Shown here one piece after another: positions 31,738-44,084 of a stretch of 64,000 bases of DNA. The position numbers were made by a program, and so were the translations under genes. Origin of the DNA: Dasypus novemcinctus (taxonomy: Eukaryota; Chordata; Mammalia; Cingulata; Dasypodidae); the NCBI RefSeq assembly GCF_030445035.2, contig NC_080677.1, forward strand, positions 101,863,513 to 101,927,512, given 5' to 3'. Under the pieces are notes generated by a model. That model searched no databases and had not been told where the DNA came from. It saw only the letters and a list, made by a program, of their open reading frames with translations. How positions within the stretch are numbered: position 1 is the stretch's first letter; each line of letters begins with the position of its first letter.

Positions 31738-33075
31738 TCGGGATTCCTCCAGCACCCGCTGAGACCTCGGGGCGGGAGTCCTGTGCTCAGTGCTGCCCAA
31801 CCTCCGTTCTCCGGCCCTACAGACCTCTTTCTTTCCTTCCTCTCTCTACCCTGGAGGGCAGGCTGGAGTCCCAGCACACCACATCAGACTCTGAGGAAGC
31901 GCGCCAAGAACGGTAACTGACACCTCGGTGAAGATCTCCCTAGCTGCGTGTTTTGGTCAAGAAACTTTTGGAAAACAGTATAGATAAACTATAGGACCAG
32001 ATTTCGTTTTGCGAAGGATAACATTTCCAGGAAATCTGAGTGTTATTCTTCGTATTTGGAATACAGGACGGCAGACAATAGGAGGCAAGATGTTAGATAA
32101 ATATATCAGAGAGCACAGGGAATCTTCTCAGTGTCTGATATTGCAAATTACAAAAGCTTTCAGAATTTAGAAGACTGGCATACTGTGGTGAAGAAAATAG
32201 GTGAGGTATCAGAAGCTCAGCCACTGCTTGCCTTGGTGGGCAATAAAATTGATTTGGAGTATATGTGAACTGTAAAACATGAAAAATACTTAAGGTTTTG
32301 CCAGGGAAAATGGTTTAGTAGTCCCTTTGTCCCAGCCAAGACAGAAGGCTTTGTCTTCATGTGTTTTCAAAAAGTTACTGCTAAAATCCTTGGACTGAAA
32401 TTAAACAAAGCAGAACTAGAACAGTCATAGAGGACAGTAAAGGCAGATATTGTAAACTGCAACCAGCAATCTATATTATAAAACGTTAAGCCTCCTAGAA
32501 GCTCTATAGCTGTAGTCCAATGAGTGAGTTTTTCCTATTGATAGTTTTGCCTGCCCTTCACCTGAGGACCTTAAGAACTTCATCATTTACCATCTCTGAG
32601 CTCAGTTAACAGATGCTTTCCAACTTGCTTCCAGGTTCAGTGTTGCTTCACAGCCTCAGGCAGCTCCTGGGAGAGGAAAGAATTCAGCTTCAGGACCACA
32701 CACTTTGAAATCAAATAGAAAGCCCATTCTCTGGAATTAGGTTGCTTCATAGAAAAAGAATGATGTTGGTTCTCTTTGTGTCTTTAGTTTTTTCCCTGAT
32801 GTAAATTTTCCAATCATTTATGGAAACTACCTAAGTCTTCATCATCAGCCAGGTATTTTGTCACAGAACAGCCTCATTTTCTTATCTGAGTTCATAGGTG
32901 GCAAAGTATACTTAAGACTGCAGACATTTAAACAAGTAATATATTTTTCTTCAGATACTTAAGAAGGCAACCTTTTGCAGTCTGTTTTGGATGAAAATAT
33001 ATAAAGCTGTATCTAACTGAATATGCTAGAAATAAAGCTGTAATAGAAATATGTTTTTCTTTTTAAAAAAAGGCC
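31738..33075 (+). pseudogene. RAB28P: RAB28 processed pseudogene
   Basis: An intronless copy of the mRNA of the small GTPase RAB28: GC-rich 5' UTR, coding remnant about 31890-32520, long 3' UTR ending with AATAAAGCTG and a short A-rich tail near 33065. In shifting frames one can read [32 protein letters not shown] (the NKxD nucleotide-binding motif), [20 protein letters not shown] and VKADIVNCNQ. The N-terminal P-loop region is partly deleted and there are several stops and frameshifts. It lies sense in the hyaluronidase intron. The duplication flanking it was not found with certainty. Confidence 0.85.
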
Positions 33076-34446
33076 CTAAATTGCTTATGTTGTAGCTTAT
33101 AACACACAAAGTAGTAAATACTTGATATTATATATTTATTACTCTGTCTTACTCATTACGTAATGTGTCATGTTCGGGTTAGATGGCTTTATGAATTTTG
33201 ATAAAAGTTGAGCAGAATTTCTCCTGCAAATGGCATAAAAATACTCCCAGAATGAGTTACAACACATTGTTGGATCATTATGAATCAGACCATACCTAAA
33301 GTTCAGGTGTTTTTCTTCCACCAATAAATTTACTTTAAAAATGCAATTAATAACAATAGAAAGGTTGATTGGCACATAGTCATGCTCATATGTCTAGGAA
33401 TATGTCAATGGCAGCTTTCGACTACAAAGGCAGAGTTGAGTAGCCACTACAGAGACAGTATGGTTCACAAAGCCTAGAGTACTTTCTGTCTGGTCTTTAC
33501 AGTAACAGTTTGCTAACACCTGATTTATTGAACACCTATTGTTACTGAGTGTCAGGTATGTGCTATAAATACTGTAGTGAACAAAAAGTCCCTTTGCCAT
33601 GCATGTTTACCCTCATGAGTGGAAATACAATTTATGTAGATATAATATGTTAGGTAGTGATAAATGCAATGGAAAGCAATGAAGCAGTGTGGTAAGGATG
33701 GAGGGGGATAGAACAGTGTTGTCTTAGATGGGGTAGTTGTACAAGGTGCCTTGGTGCTATTTGAGCAAGTCTTGGGGCAGTAAATGGAATGTCCTTGAGG
33801 CTGGTGTGACTTGAGTGCAGGGAGCAAGGGAGAGAGTGGTCAGTGAGATAGCAGAGGGTCAGATGTAGGTCTTCATAGGCAATGATGGGCTTTTACTTTA
33901 GACAGGAAGTCATCAGAGGATTTTGAGCAGAGAATGTCAATTTTTGACTAACATGTTAGCATAATCGCTTAGCTGAGTTAAGATTAGATTGTAGGACAAG
34001 AGTGAGAGAAGAGAGAAGAGGTTATTGGTGGTGGCATGGACCACAGGGTTATCAGTCGTGGTGCTGGCAAGTGTTTGGATTTTGAACATAGACCTATAGT
34101 AGAACTAAGGATTGGTTGAGGGATTGGAGGTAGGGTGGGATAGGAGAAGTGGTTAAAATGATTCCAAGGCTTTTGGCTTCAAAGTGTTGCCAATGAGATG
34201 GGAAAGACATTAGGAAGATATGTTTTGTGTTTTCTGGGAGCTGGATTCAGGAGAGGGAGGGGACAATCAGGAGATACTGAAAATACACACAAAATCGTCC
34301 AAAGCTTCCTTAAGGGAAAAGAAATAGAAACTGTTCATTTTTCATGGATTATTTTTAGTAGTGTCTCATTCAAATAAAATTTTAAACAGAATTCTTTTCA
34401 CTAGGGAAATATGGTATTTGTATAATATGAACTCTATTCATTCTCT
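33076..34446. other. Hyaluronidase intron, middle part
   Basis: Unique-looking sequence. 33840-34290 resembles an old, widely dispersed mammalian repeat (AGGCAATGATGGGC and GAGCAGAGAATG words) that I cannot name. No coding potential was seen. Confidence 0.35.
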
Positions 34447-34902
34447 CCTAATATATTTCTATTTTTTAAAAAAAGATTTATTTATTTATTTATTTATCTC
34501 CCCTTCCCCCACCCCACCCCACCCCTGTTGTCTGTTCTCTGTGTCTATTTGCTGTATCTTCTTTGTCCGCTTCTGTTGTTGTCATTGGCATGGGAATCTG
34601 TGTTTCTTTTTGTTGTGTCATCTTGTTGTGTCAGCTCTCCAAGTGTGCGGTGTCATTCCTGGGCAGGCTGCACTTTCTTTCGCGCTGGGCGGCTCTCCTT
34701 ACAGGGCGCACTCCTTGTGCGTGGGGCTCCCCTACATGGGGGACACCGCTGTGTGGCAGGGCACTCCTTGCATGCATCAGCACTGCGCATGGGCCAGCTC
34801 CACATGGGTCAAGGAAGCCCGGGGTTTGAACTTCGGACCTCCCATGTAGTAGACGGACGCCCTAACCACTGGGCCAAGTCCGCCGCCCGCTAATATATTT
34901 CT
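34447..34902 (-). mobile_element. tRNA-derived SINE (DAS-like), antisense, young
   Basis: Reading the minus strand, the tRNA head starts GGCGGACTTGGCCCAGTGG (A box) and has GTTCAAACCCC (B box), followed by the family body and a reversed A/T tail at 34465-34500. The duplication CTAATATATTTCT lies on both sides (about 34447-34460 and 34889-34902). It sits in the hyaluronidase intron. Confidence 0.92.
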
Positions 34903-36260
34903 TTACATCAAAAGACCTTTCACCACTATGACCTGGTCCCTTTCTTTCTTCCTTTATTTACATCTGTTTAATTCTTCATATTGCGTATCTTCTACCACTT
35001 TTTCAAATTCTTTTGAGTCAGTGGAAGAGTAAAAGCTGTTACCTGAACACTGTTGAAATGGAGTTGTGTTTTCCTTCTGTGATGGTTGTGGAAATTCTAG
35101 TAACTAGTGCCAAGGAAAATATCTAATGAAGCTCATGACCCAGGGATTCTATCCTAATATCAATGGAAAATAGACTTTATACTCTTAAGACCAGAAGAAA
35201 TCTTGGAACAATTAAAATATCTATTTTCCCTCAGATAGAGTAGCCATACACTTATTCATTTAAAAGTATTAAACAGCTATCACCTTTATGAGATTCTTTC
35301 AAGATAATCTGAGGCATTTCTGCCTATATGGTATGATTCTGTTGTCTCTATTTTGATCACCAATGAAAAGAAATAACAGAAAATGTAAGTACTGAGAAAA
35401 TACATGTACCGTGGGAAAATCTTTTATATGTCATAAAATTGTTATTTAAAAAGTATAGTCTTCCAAACTTTACTCCTTGTTTTCTTTACTTGTTTTCCCA
35501 AATACATAAACACACTATTTTCTTGTTTCCCAATTCGACATTCAGTAATGTCAGATTGATAGCTTGAAATTGGAAAAGCTAGGAGTATTTATACCATGGA
35601 AATCAGCAAATATTGTGAACTCGGCTTTATGTCTAGGGGTGCCAATTATTAGATATTTCTATACAATATATTTTATGTAGACTATTGATTCTTTAAGCTT
35701 TCTCAACCTTTTACTTCCCATTTACCTAACCATTGCTTTTGGGTGGCTGTAAATGCAACTACAATGTCATCTGAACACTGGGTATAAATTTTCATGTATC
35801 TTTGACATTGGGGATAGATTGTTTAAGAATATTGACAAAGTCTGTGAAAGTAGAGAGGTTACATTTAAGACGGAGGAATAGAAACAATATACAAATGAGA
35901 AAAATATTTGGTGTAAGAAGTGCTATGCAGAGAGTTAAAGCAGTGAAATCTGAAAAAATTGACAGAAAAAGTGTTGGAAGAGGGCATTGTCTAATTAAAG
36001 ATCAAATCTACATGACAAGATAGAGCCAAACCACGTTAAAAAATCAAGGGAAAGAGCATTCCACAAAAAGGAAATATTAGAAGCAGCAGTCCTAAAAGTC
36101 TGAAATGAAACCTATCATGGTTAAGATACCACCACTACATCTCAGTTATAGTGAGTAAGTGAGGGCTGTACCAGAGAAGAGGTATACAATGTCAGTCTGT
36201 ATATAGGTCAAGACAAGTTGAATTTTATTCTAAACCTCACGTAAAGCCTTTCGAGAGTTA
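34903..36260. other. Hyaluronidase intron, unassigned sequence
   Basis: AT-rich. No exon, RNA gene or nameable repeat could be supported. Confidence 0.35.
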
Positions 36261-36490
36261 AGAAGGGGAATGGTGTGTTGGGTTTCCATTGCTGCCAAAA
36301 TTACCACAGCTTAAACAACACAAAATTATTAATTTTGTGTTCTGTAGGTCCTACATCTGACATGAGTTTCACTGAACAACATTCAAGGTATAGGCATGGT
36401 TGGTGTTACTTTTCAGGGGAGGATTCATTTCCTTGCTCATTTCAGTTGTTTTTTTCATTATTCATTTCTTTGTGATTATAGCACTGAGAT
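36261..36490 (+). repeat. Old interspersed repeat fragment, unnamed
   Basis: TTTCCATTGCTGCCAAAATTACCACAGC and the AACAACACAAAATTATTA and TTCTGTAGGTC words are characteristic of an ancient eutherian dispersed repeat. The exact family cannot be fixed by eye. Confidence 0.4.
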
Positions 36491-36884
36491 ATGTGTTTAG
36501 ATACTGGCTGTCAGTGGAAGTCCAGTTTTACTTTTTATATGACACTAGCATTCCTTAGCTCATGGACTAAAAGTGACATCTCATCCAATAGAACTGTTGA
36601 TCATGAAGAAAACAACAATCATCCATATTTTTAAAAAGCTTGTATCCAAGTTTTAGAATGCACTAGTCTCATGGTGAATCTTTTCATTTGCTTACAACTC
36701 ATACTCTGCCAAATAAGTATAGCTGTCATAAAACATCCATAAATTGACCTCTGCATAATATTTAATATAAAACATTCTTAAAGGGAACTGTTTTGTTCTT
36801 TTGTGCTAATTTAAAAAACACTTTCCATAACAGTTTGAACTTGTCTGATAAATGTAATTCTCATTTTATTGTTTATATTTTATT

Positions 36885-37080
36885 GAGGACCAACTTATCA
36901 TATGCTATGCTCTCTATTAAGCACTTTTATATACAGTGTATCTTTTTATCTTCCCAACACCCCTATGAGGTAAGTACTATAATTATCCTTATATTACAGA
37001 TGATGAAGCTGAAGCATAGGCAAGTTAATTAATTTGCCCAGGGACACCCAGATAGAAAATGAAGACTTAGAAATTTTGAG
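36885..37080 (+). repeat. MIR-type SINE fragment
   Basis: Contains a CCCTATGAGGTAAGTACTAT stretch, ATTACAGATGATGAAGCTGA and GTTAATTAATTTGCCCA, the diverged conserved core of MIR. Confidence 0.6.
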
Positions 37081-37469
37081 AGATTCTCAAGTTCACACAG
37101 CTGGTCATTGATGGAACTGGGTCTCCAATCAGTATGGAGTCCATGTTCTCACTCTTTTACCATTCTGCCTACCCTGATTAGTTTATGAAGTATTGAGGAA
37201 GACTAAGGCTAGGGTGTGTTAAGCCTCACCTAGACAATCATTCAATGCATGAAATGGCTTGTGAAATTCACTTAGAAATGTTTTTTAAAATGTACAATTG
37301 CAATAATTTTGTTTTTAAGGTAAATACTGTTAAAATATTTCCTCCTTCTTGCTTCATCCAATATTTTTTTCACTTTTCCTTAAAAATTGCTCATTGTAGT
37401 GAATAAATTTACATATAAACTAACTTGGCTCTTGATGCTCTGACATTATAATTTCTGATAATTTCACAG

Positions 37470-37784
37470 CAATCTTGCATGAAGCTGAACAACTACATGA
37501 AGACTACCCTGAATCCCTACTTAATCAACATCACCTTAGCAGCCAAAATGTGTAGCCAAGTGCTTTGCCAGGAGCAAGGAGTGTGTATAAGGAAACGCTG
37601 GAATTCAAGTGATTATCTTCACCTGAACCCAATGAACTTTGCTATTCAAATTGTGAAAAGCGGAAAGTACATAGTACAGGGGAAACCCACACTTGAAGAC
37701 CTGCAGCAATTTTCTGAAAAATTTTATTGCAGCTTTTATACCAGCTCTGGTTATAATAATAGCATTAATATAAAAAAACATTGA
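37470..37784 (+). CDS. SPAM1: PH-20/SPAM1-type hyaluronidase, last coding exon, frameshifted
   Basis: Preceded by TTTCACAG, this exon opens QSCMKLNNYMKTTLNPY and carries the EGF-like segment CSQVLCQEQGVC and the strongly conserved SSDYLHLNP and GKPTLED blocks. After FYCS the usual next cysteines are replaced (Phe and Tyr). The frame ends at TGA 37782-37784 after an A7 run at 37772-37778. In the frame one base over, homology resumes (IDAVNVCIAEDV) until TAG 37891-37893. No hydrophobic GPI-attachment tail is visible in either frame. Predicted product about 453 residues against about 509 for human SPAM1. It could be a secreted paralogue, a pseudogene, or a sequencing error in the A run. Confidence 0.78.
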   Translation, partial: QSCMKLNNYMKTTLNPYLINITLAAKMCSQVLCQEQGVCIRKRWNSSDYLHLNPMNFAIQIVKSGKYIVQGKPTLEDLQQFSEKFYCSFYTSSGYNNSINIKKH

Positions 37785-38479
37785 TGCTGTTAATGTATGC
37801 ATTGCTGAAGACGTTTATATAGAAGCCATTGTAGCCTCAGTAGAACCCAGTCGTCCTTCCATCTTGACTGAAAAATCTTCTCTCCCTTCCTAGAATGTCT
37901 CATTTCCAATGCCATCTGCCACAAAGTGTCCAGGTGCTCCTTGGGAAGATTTCAGTGGGTTTCTCAAAGACACTTGTTCAGTGGAAACCATTTCTAACAA
38001 TGCCCAAGAGGGCTGTCAGAATGCTAACTGAAAAAACGTAATCTGATCATGGTTTACATTTTTATAGCATTCACGTACAAGTCAGTTCTTACTAAATTTC
38101 TTATTCATGTACTTTAATATTTACATACTCTAAATTTTTATATTTAATAATTTATTTTTTTAATCAAGTGATAGTGTCTATTCTTAAAGTTTTATATTTG
38201 AAATGTGAATCAAAACCCATGGTCAAAAGGTAGTATTTTGCCCTTTTTTTGAGCAATGATTATTTCTCCCAATCAATTTGAAATTAAAATTATTGACCAA
38301 TGCACAAAGAACATTGAATAATATATTTAATTTTCATAATCATTATCAAGAGAGTTTTGTCACAAAAGCCATTATTGCTACATTTTGCTTTTTAAAGTCA
38401 AAGAAGAATTTTGATTATATTGTAGCATAGAATTTGTTTTGTGAAATGATATTCAATTTTGTATTTTAATTGCCATCAG
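37785..38479 (+). other. Hyaluronidase 3' region
   Basis: The first 110 bases hold decayed C-terminal coding sequence in the alternative frame; the rest is AT-rich presumptive 3' UTR. No convincing AATAAA next to a GT-rich element was identified. Confidence 0.4.
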
Positions 38480-38483
38480 CCTA
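38480..38483. repeat. Target-site duplication of ERV-2, left copy
   Basis: CCTA directly before the LTR, repeated at 44546-44549 after the other LTR. Four bases is usual for class I (gamma-like) ERVs. Confidence 0.6.
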
Positions 38484-38963
38484 TGAGGCAGGTTAGTATA
38501 GAGAAAGGGAAGACTTGGTTCATAGCTGAAGACCCGGCAGAAAACATGGCCAGCAGACTACATGGCCGACAGACAACATGGCTGTGAGACCCCACCCAGA
38601 AACCTCATGAGGGATCTCGTGAGACCCCAGCCATTAGGATCTCATTTGGAATGAAAATCTCATTCAGAGTCAAGGGAAAGCCCGGATATCCTCAAAGGAC
38701 CTCAGCATTGGCCCCCTGAGAAAAGATAGGTGTGGCAACCAATTAGAAGAACAAACAGGCTCTAATCCTGGGTCCTATGTACACAACTCACCCAGCAGTA
38801 TGCCCGTGGTATATGCTATGGCATGGACCATGTACTTTTCTCATTTTTTTGTTTCTTAATAAACACTTTACTTCCTTGCCTACCCTATGTTGTGTCCTTA
38901 AATTCTTTTATGCAACATAAATGAAGAACCTAGAAGGCCAGAAACCAGAGCCATCCAGTAAAA
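38484..38963 (+). repeat. ERV-2 5' LTR
   Basis: Shares with 44085-44545 the blocks GAAGAC(T/C)TG, ACCCAGAAACCTCATGAGGG, CAGCATTGGCCCCCTGAGAA, a CCAAT box (CAACCAATT) and the poly(A) signal in CTTAATAAACACTTTACT. It ends near GTAAAA, where the 3' LTR has GTAACA. Confidence 0.85.
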
Positions 38964-40389
38964 TTATTTGGTGGGCCAGCCAGGAGACAGAGAGGTAAGT
39001 GGTGCTCCCTGACCCCTGCTGGGGACTGGTGAGTTTTTAAGTAAAGCTTGTCTGTGCCCTCTTTTGTTTTACTAGCAAGGCCCTGAGATTCTCACCCTGG
39101 GGCCAGGATGTTCATTTCTGACTCAGCCCCTGGGAGTCCCTGAAGTTCCTCTTAATCCATTACATCGGGGCCCCTGAGGCTGCTTGCTTATAAGCTGCAG
39201 ATCAGTCTCTGCTTCTTAATTGTCTTCTAATGTTGGGTTTTACTGCAGAATTCAGACCCTGGAACTGGCTATGATGAGCTCACTCATGGCTATCTCTTAA
39301 GACCTCTGCAAAGTAGGCTAAAGAAAGGTCACTGGCCAGTCCCTTACCTAGCAGGAAAGATCAGTTTGGGATCTAAGGTTTGGGAACTGGACCCAGAAGT
39401 CTCCTAAGACTTCTAAGGCTCTGGAGATGCCCAGAGACATAAGGATCCCGATCCCTGGAACATGGGATCCTTGCAGATCTCACATCAGCAGGAACCTGGC
39501 CCCAAGCTGCCTCAGCACATGGACCAGGGGAGGATGGAAGGAGCCTGAAGCCACACTTAAACCATCAACCAGAGTAGCCTCAGGTGACCCTAGACATGGC
39601 ACGGAAGATTGTTAATTTCTTAATTAATGTGGCCAATTGCTCAGTCATAGCCTGCACTCCAGACCTCTCCTAACATGGTTGTGCCTAATGAGGGGAGAGA
39701 GTGAAAGAATCAGGATCTAGGCCTTTTGCTAAACCTCCTCTACCGCCAGCCCATGATTTAAAAGGCTTCTATAATTCCTAGCTCCCTGCCTATTCTGTTG
39801 CAACTTTCTAATCCTTCCAGTGAAAAAAGCTTTGTCTTGCCAGGAGGTGAGCAATGGGATGTAGTCCCCAGAGTAGCCCCATTCATGTCTCATTAGGGAC
39901 AGGGCTTCTCTAGACCCCTTAGCCCCACACTTGGAAGCTGCCCAGGAATTTTCCCGGAGGAGTGAAACTGGAGGATCCTGCATGAGGTTTCTGCCATGGA
40001 CAAATACTGGGAGCTTTGCATCTAGGTGATTCTAAAGCCAGGTATTTCCCTAAGCTAAGCTAAGTGTATACAATTATCTCTTCTATTCTAATCTGATCTT
40101 AACTTTGTGTTTAACTTTTAAATCTGTGGTTAACTTTGTCAGTCTGCTCATGCCTAGGAACTTGTAAATCAGATTTGGGGTTTGCCTGTCACTAACTGGA
40201 TAACAGTGAAAGGTAACCTAAAAGTGGGTCTTTAAATGTCACTCTATCTTGTGATTGAATTTGATGTATTAAAAAAATCACAAGTGGAATTGGTTCCAAT
40301 ACTGGAAAAGCAGGAAAACTTAGCAATATTGTTACTAATAAAATTGTTTTAGTTGCGTAGTTAATAAACAAAAATGCCCAATTTTTTCT

Positions 40390-40830
40390 GAAATGTAAAC
40401 TTACTAGAAACTGTAACTTCTGCTGGGGAACTATTGTGATTAGTAAGGGAAGAAACTGTAGTAGTGATGTGGAGAGGGTGGCCACGGTGGCTGCTGACGG
40501 TCCGGAGAGGGAAGAAGAGATATGGTGTGGGGGCATTTTCAGGATTTGGAGTTGTCCTAGGTGGTGCTGCAGGGACGAATGCTGGACATTGTGTGTCCTG
40601 CCGTGGCCCACTGGGTGGACTGGGGGAGAGTGTGGACTACAATGTGGACCACTGTCCTTGCACTGCAGCAGTTCTCCAGTATGTATTAGCCAGGTGCAGT
40701 GGATGTGCCACAATAATGGAAGACTTTGTTGATGTGGGAGGGGTGGCGTGGGTGGTGTGGGGGGTATATGGGGACCTCATATTTTTTTAATGTAACATTT
40801 AAAAGAAAAAAAAATGTAAAAAAAATCATT
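40390..40830 (+). mobile_element. LINE-1 3'-UTR-type retroposon, sense, inside ERV-2
   Basis: Contains GGGGGCATTTTCAGGATTTG, GCAGGGACGAATGCTGGACA, GGACTGGGGGAGAGTGTGGA and ends ATGTAACATTT followed by an A-rich tail at 40800-40830. The same family is at 50940-51842. Confidence 0.7.
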
Positions 40831-41416
40831 ATATAGATGCCTTAATATTATAAAATAACAGAAGGATAATATCTGAAATTGCTGTAAGTGGGTGGATTTA
40901 GCCTACAACCTACTACTGTGATGATAATCTTAGACTAATTTACCTTTGTTTATGGTTGCTTCAGGTCTTACTATACCCTTGTGTATGCCTGCTATAATGA
41001 TGGTAATTATAAATGAAAGTGACCTTTAATTATTTTGTGACTAGCTTACTAGCTTCACCTCACTTTTAGACTTCAGCTATTGTGACGATAATTCTAAACT
41101 CTTTGCTTTTGTTTGTGGTTAATTCCTGACAACTTCTGCACCAGTGGCTCAGGGAAAGGCACATTTAAGACACCTCTGCCTCCTGTCCTTCCACTTGTAT
41201 TAATGATCCTGCTTTCTCTTGAGACTGCAGGTGGACTAAATTGTTGCCTAATGGAATTCTTGATTTTTGGGGTTGGACAGTCACTCTTCCAGTCCAGCAG
41301 CTCCAGAGTCCTGTTATCTCTGAGGACTTGGGATTAGGGGAGTCTCCCACCTTGATGTTCCTAAAAGCAGCAAGTCATGAGAGAAAGCAGGTTTCCTTGA
41401 GATTTAAAGGGCCTCA

Positions 41417-41758
41417 GTGAGTATACTGGAATTAGTCTTGCTCATCCGTGGTCTCTCAAAGTCACTGGGAAATAAGCAAAGCTCTGAAGTAAAGGAAAAT
41501 ATTGTAAATTGTATTTTAAAGCATTGGGAACAATTTGGTTTTAAGTCAATAATTAAAAGGAATGAAACACTTGTGCAAAACCATGTGATTATAGTGCAAA
41601 TTAGAATAATTAGAAACAACCTTCACAGAGATCTTTTAAATGTTACCTTACAGTTAAACTCATTTTGTAAGAGAATGAAAATTATAAGTAACATTATTAA
41701 GTTTTTTGGGGGTCTGACTCTATTTGTTTCTGCCTATGTGCTATATTTTCACACATAA
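41417..41758 (+). pseudogene. ERV-2 gag N-terminal remnant
   Basis: A 113-codon open piece. NCILKHWEQFGF and the later LLNVTLQLNSFCKRM resemble the matrix region of class I ERV Gags. The frame is only partly preserved and no zinc knuckle was found downstream. Assignment rests on these two short blocks. Confidence 0.4.
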
Positions 41759-43577
41759 GGATGGTAATATCAAGTTAACAAATGAAAATTCTTAAAAGAG
41801 CTCTATTCAAATTTTAAAAAATTAAATATGCAATTATGTATGTGAATGAATATTCCTGGACACCGAATTAGCATAAGTAGAATGGAAAGGTTATATAGAA
41901 ATCCGAATATAAAAACTACTAGGAAAGGGAAAAAGCTTCCTAAGCTCCTTGATCTACTCAAACAGCAGGGCTTTCTCTTTGCAAGAGCTGTGAGGGGGCA
42001 GATCAAAACTCTACTTTCTACGCTGAGGAATTAAGAATCAGTTTGCCCGCTAATTCCCCAATTTAAACTTTTTACCAGCCTTGAAATAAGGGTGGCTAAT
42101 AATCTTATTACCAAATTTCAATAAGTAAAGGAAAATTCCTTGAAAGATCTTTTCTAAATTATAAGTAAAACAAATTAAATAATTATACAATATTCTAGAA
42201 CCTAGCAGTCAGTATGCTTTTAAGATTATTCACAGTTTTAGAATTTTTTTTAGAGAAAAGAGGTTTTAGCTTCTTGTAAGGGAAGGAAAAAGAACATTCC
42301 TTGCATAAATATAATTGTTTCAGCTTTGTTTAGCTTGGATGTTACCTTCTGAAGTGTATAGGATATCAATTAAATAAATTGGCATTATGTATATAAAATC
42401 TTTAAGGTGATGAAAGTCATGTTTCAGGTTCATGCTTCATAAAATTAAGATAAAGCAAATTTCATTGGTTGCTAACTATAATTTCATAAGCTTATGTAAA
42501 GGTAAAGTAATTTCTAGTTAATTATAAGAAGTTTGTAAAAGCACCTTCTAAACTGAGGCATTTAAATGGCTAATTCCAGGAAAACATTATTAATTGGAAA
42601 CCTAAACTGATATTAATAACAAAAGAGTAACTTCATAACAGAGAAACCCGTCAGAGGCCACCCAATCTGCATATTAAAGAGGTGGTAAGGAACGATAACC
42701 TTGATTCCATTGGGAATCTTCAGTTTTCATACAATACTTAAGAAGGTAGTTTTTCCTGTACTGCTAAAGTAAAATACTTGTTAATTGACATCATGGTAAA
42801 GGTGTAGAATTAAAAAGTAAAGTACTAAAATAGCTAAGTTCATTTGATATGCTATACATTGCGTTGAAAGTGTTTAGAAAGTGTATAAAAATCAAAACAG
42901 ATTTTAATATTGTCAAACTTTTGTGCATTCAAACCAGGCCTTCAGTACACTGCATGTGCCTTTTCATTTGAGTCATTAGAGCTAGGTTGATCACTTACCC
43001 CTAAAACAATAAAAGTATCTACTACATCTCTGAACATGCTCCTAAAGTAGACTGAGTGTACATTGCAGTTTTTGATTCCTGCAGCAGCCAGCAATGGTTC
43101 AGTATAGCCAGATGTACAATGAACATTGCCCCCAGACTGGCATTGTTTCATAGTGCTGAAGGGTGCTATGCACCAGGCTGGAACATGGGAGCCCTCCCTT
43201 CCTAGTGTCTCTCTGGGATCAACAATGCTGTAGCATGTTGGCTGTTTGAAAGGTATACCAAGTGGAGCAGTGATAATCAGAGTATGCAAATAGAACTTAA
43301 ACACAATTGACCTTATGGCCTGATCCCATGTTGTGATAACATGTATATGGTATTGCAAACCTGGAGTTGAGATCTATTAAGCAACTGCAGCTCAAAGAGG
43401 AACTTGTGCATTGATTAGTATTAAGTACTGTACCTATATACCTGATGATTATGATGATACCTTTTCTTTTCTATTCTATTCTAGATCATATAAACAGGGA
43501 TATTGAACATGTTAAAAGTCCTGGTAAATTTAATTCATTTTCTAAGTACTCAATGAATGTTCCTATTAGATACATGA

Positions 43578-43982
43578 ATGGCTTTCTTAAGTACTGTCTT
43601 TATTTTGCTTGCCATATGCTTGTCTTGTTGTTGCCTATACTGTTTGTATGATTTTATGTCTAGGGCAGTTCCTCTTTTTGTACCTCTCTTTGCTGGCCTA
43701 AGCATAACCACTGCTGTGGGAACTGTGGTTGTAAGTCTATACCCAAACCCAGCAGGTTGGCTACAATCTCTCCTTAGAGTTAACCATCAGCATAAAAGAA
43801 TTCAAGGAAGAATTCTGTTTCCCATCAACTTTGGGAAGATGCAGCCTCTGACAGCATTGGCCTTTCTCACTCTTGTTGTCCAGTATATCATGGCTGACCC
43901 CCTTTTGGGGCCCACCTACCATCATCATCTTTATCATTTTAGTGGGACCATGAGCCAGAGGATTTTATATCTTGTCAGGTAG
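43578..43982 (+). pseudogene. ERV-2 env remnant with fusion-peptide-like segment
   Basis: A 134-codon frame containing RAVPLFVPLFAGLSITTAVG, which looks like the cleavage junction and fusion peptide of a gamma-type transmembrane subunit. The CX6CC region that should follow is missing, so the env is internally deleted before the LTR at 44085. Confidence 0.4.
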
Positions 43983-44084
43983 AGCCTACGTCCCCTAATC
44001 AGCAGGAAGCAGCTCCAGAAGAATGAACATTGCCCTTCAACTCCCCCTAAAGAATAAGGGTGTAAAACCCTCTGAGTGGGGAGT

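Noticed and set aside
32100-32420. Functional RAB GTPase gene
   Set aside because: Intronless, with stops and frameshifts and a damaged P-loop region; a processed pseudogene fits better.
42942-43358. 138-codon minus-strand frame inside ERV-2
   Set aside because: Opposite to the provirus orientation and without motif similarity; probably chance in decayed env or pol sequence.
43660-43740. Possible host signal or membrane protein from the hydrophobic frame at 43578
   Set aside because: The segment sits just upstream of the ERV-2 3' LTR and looks like a viral fusion peptide, so a host gene is unlikely.
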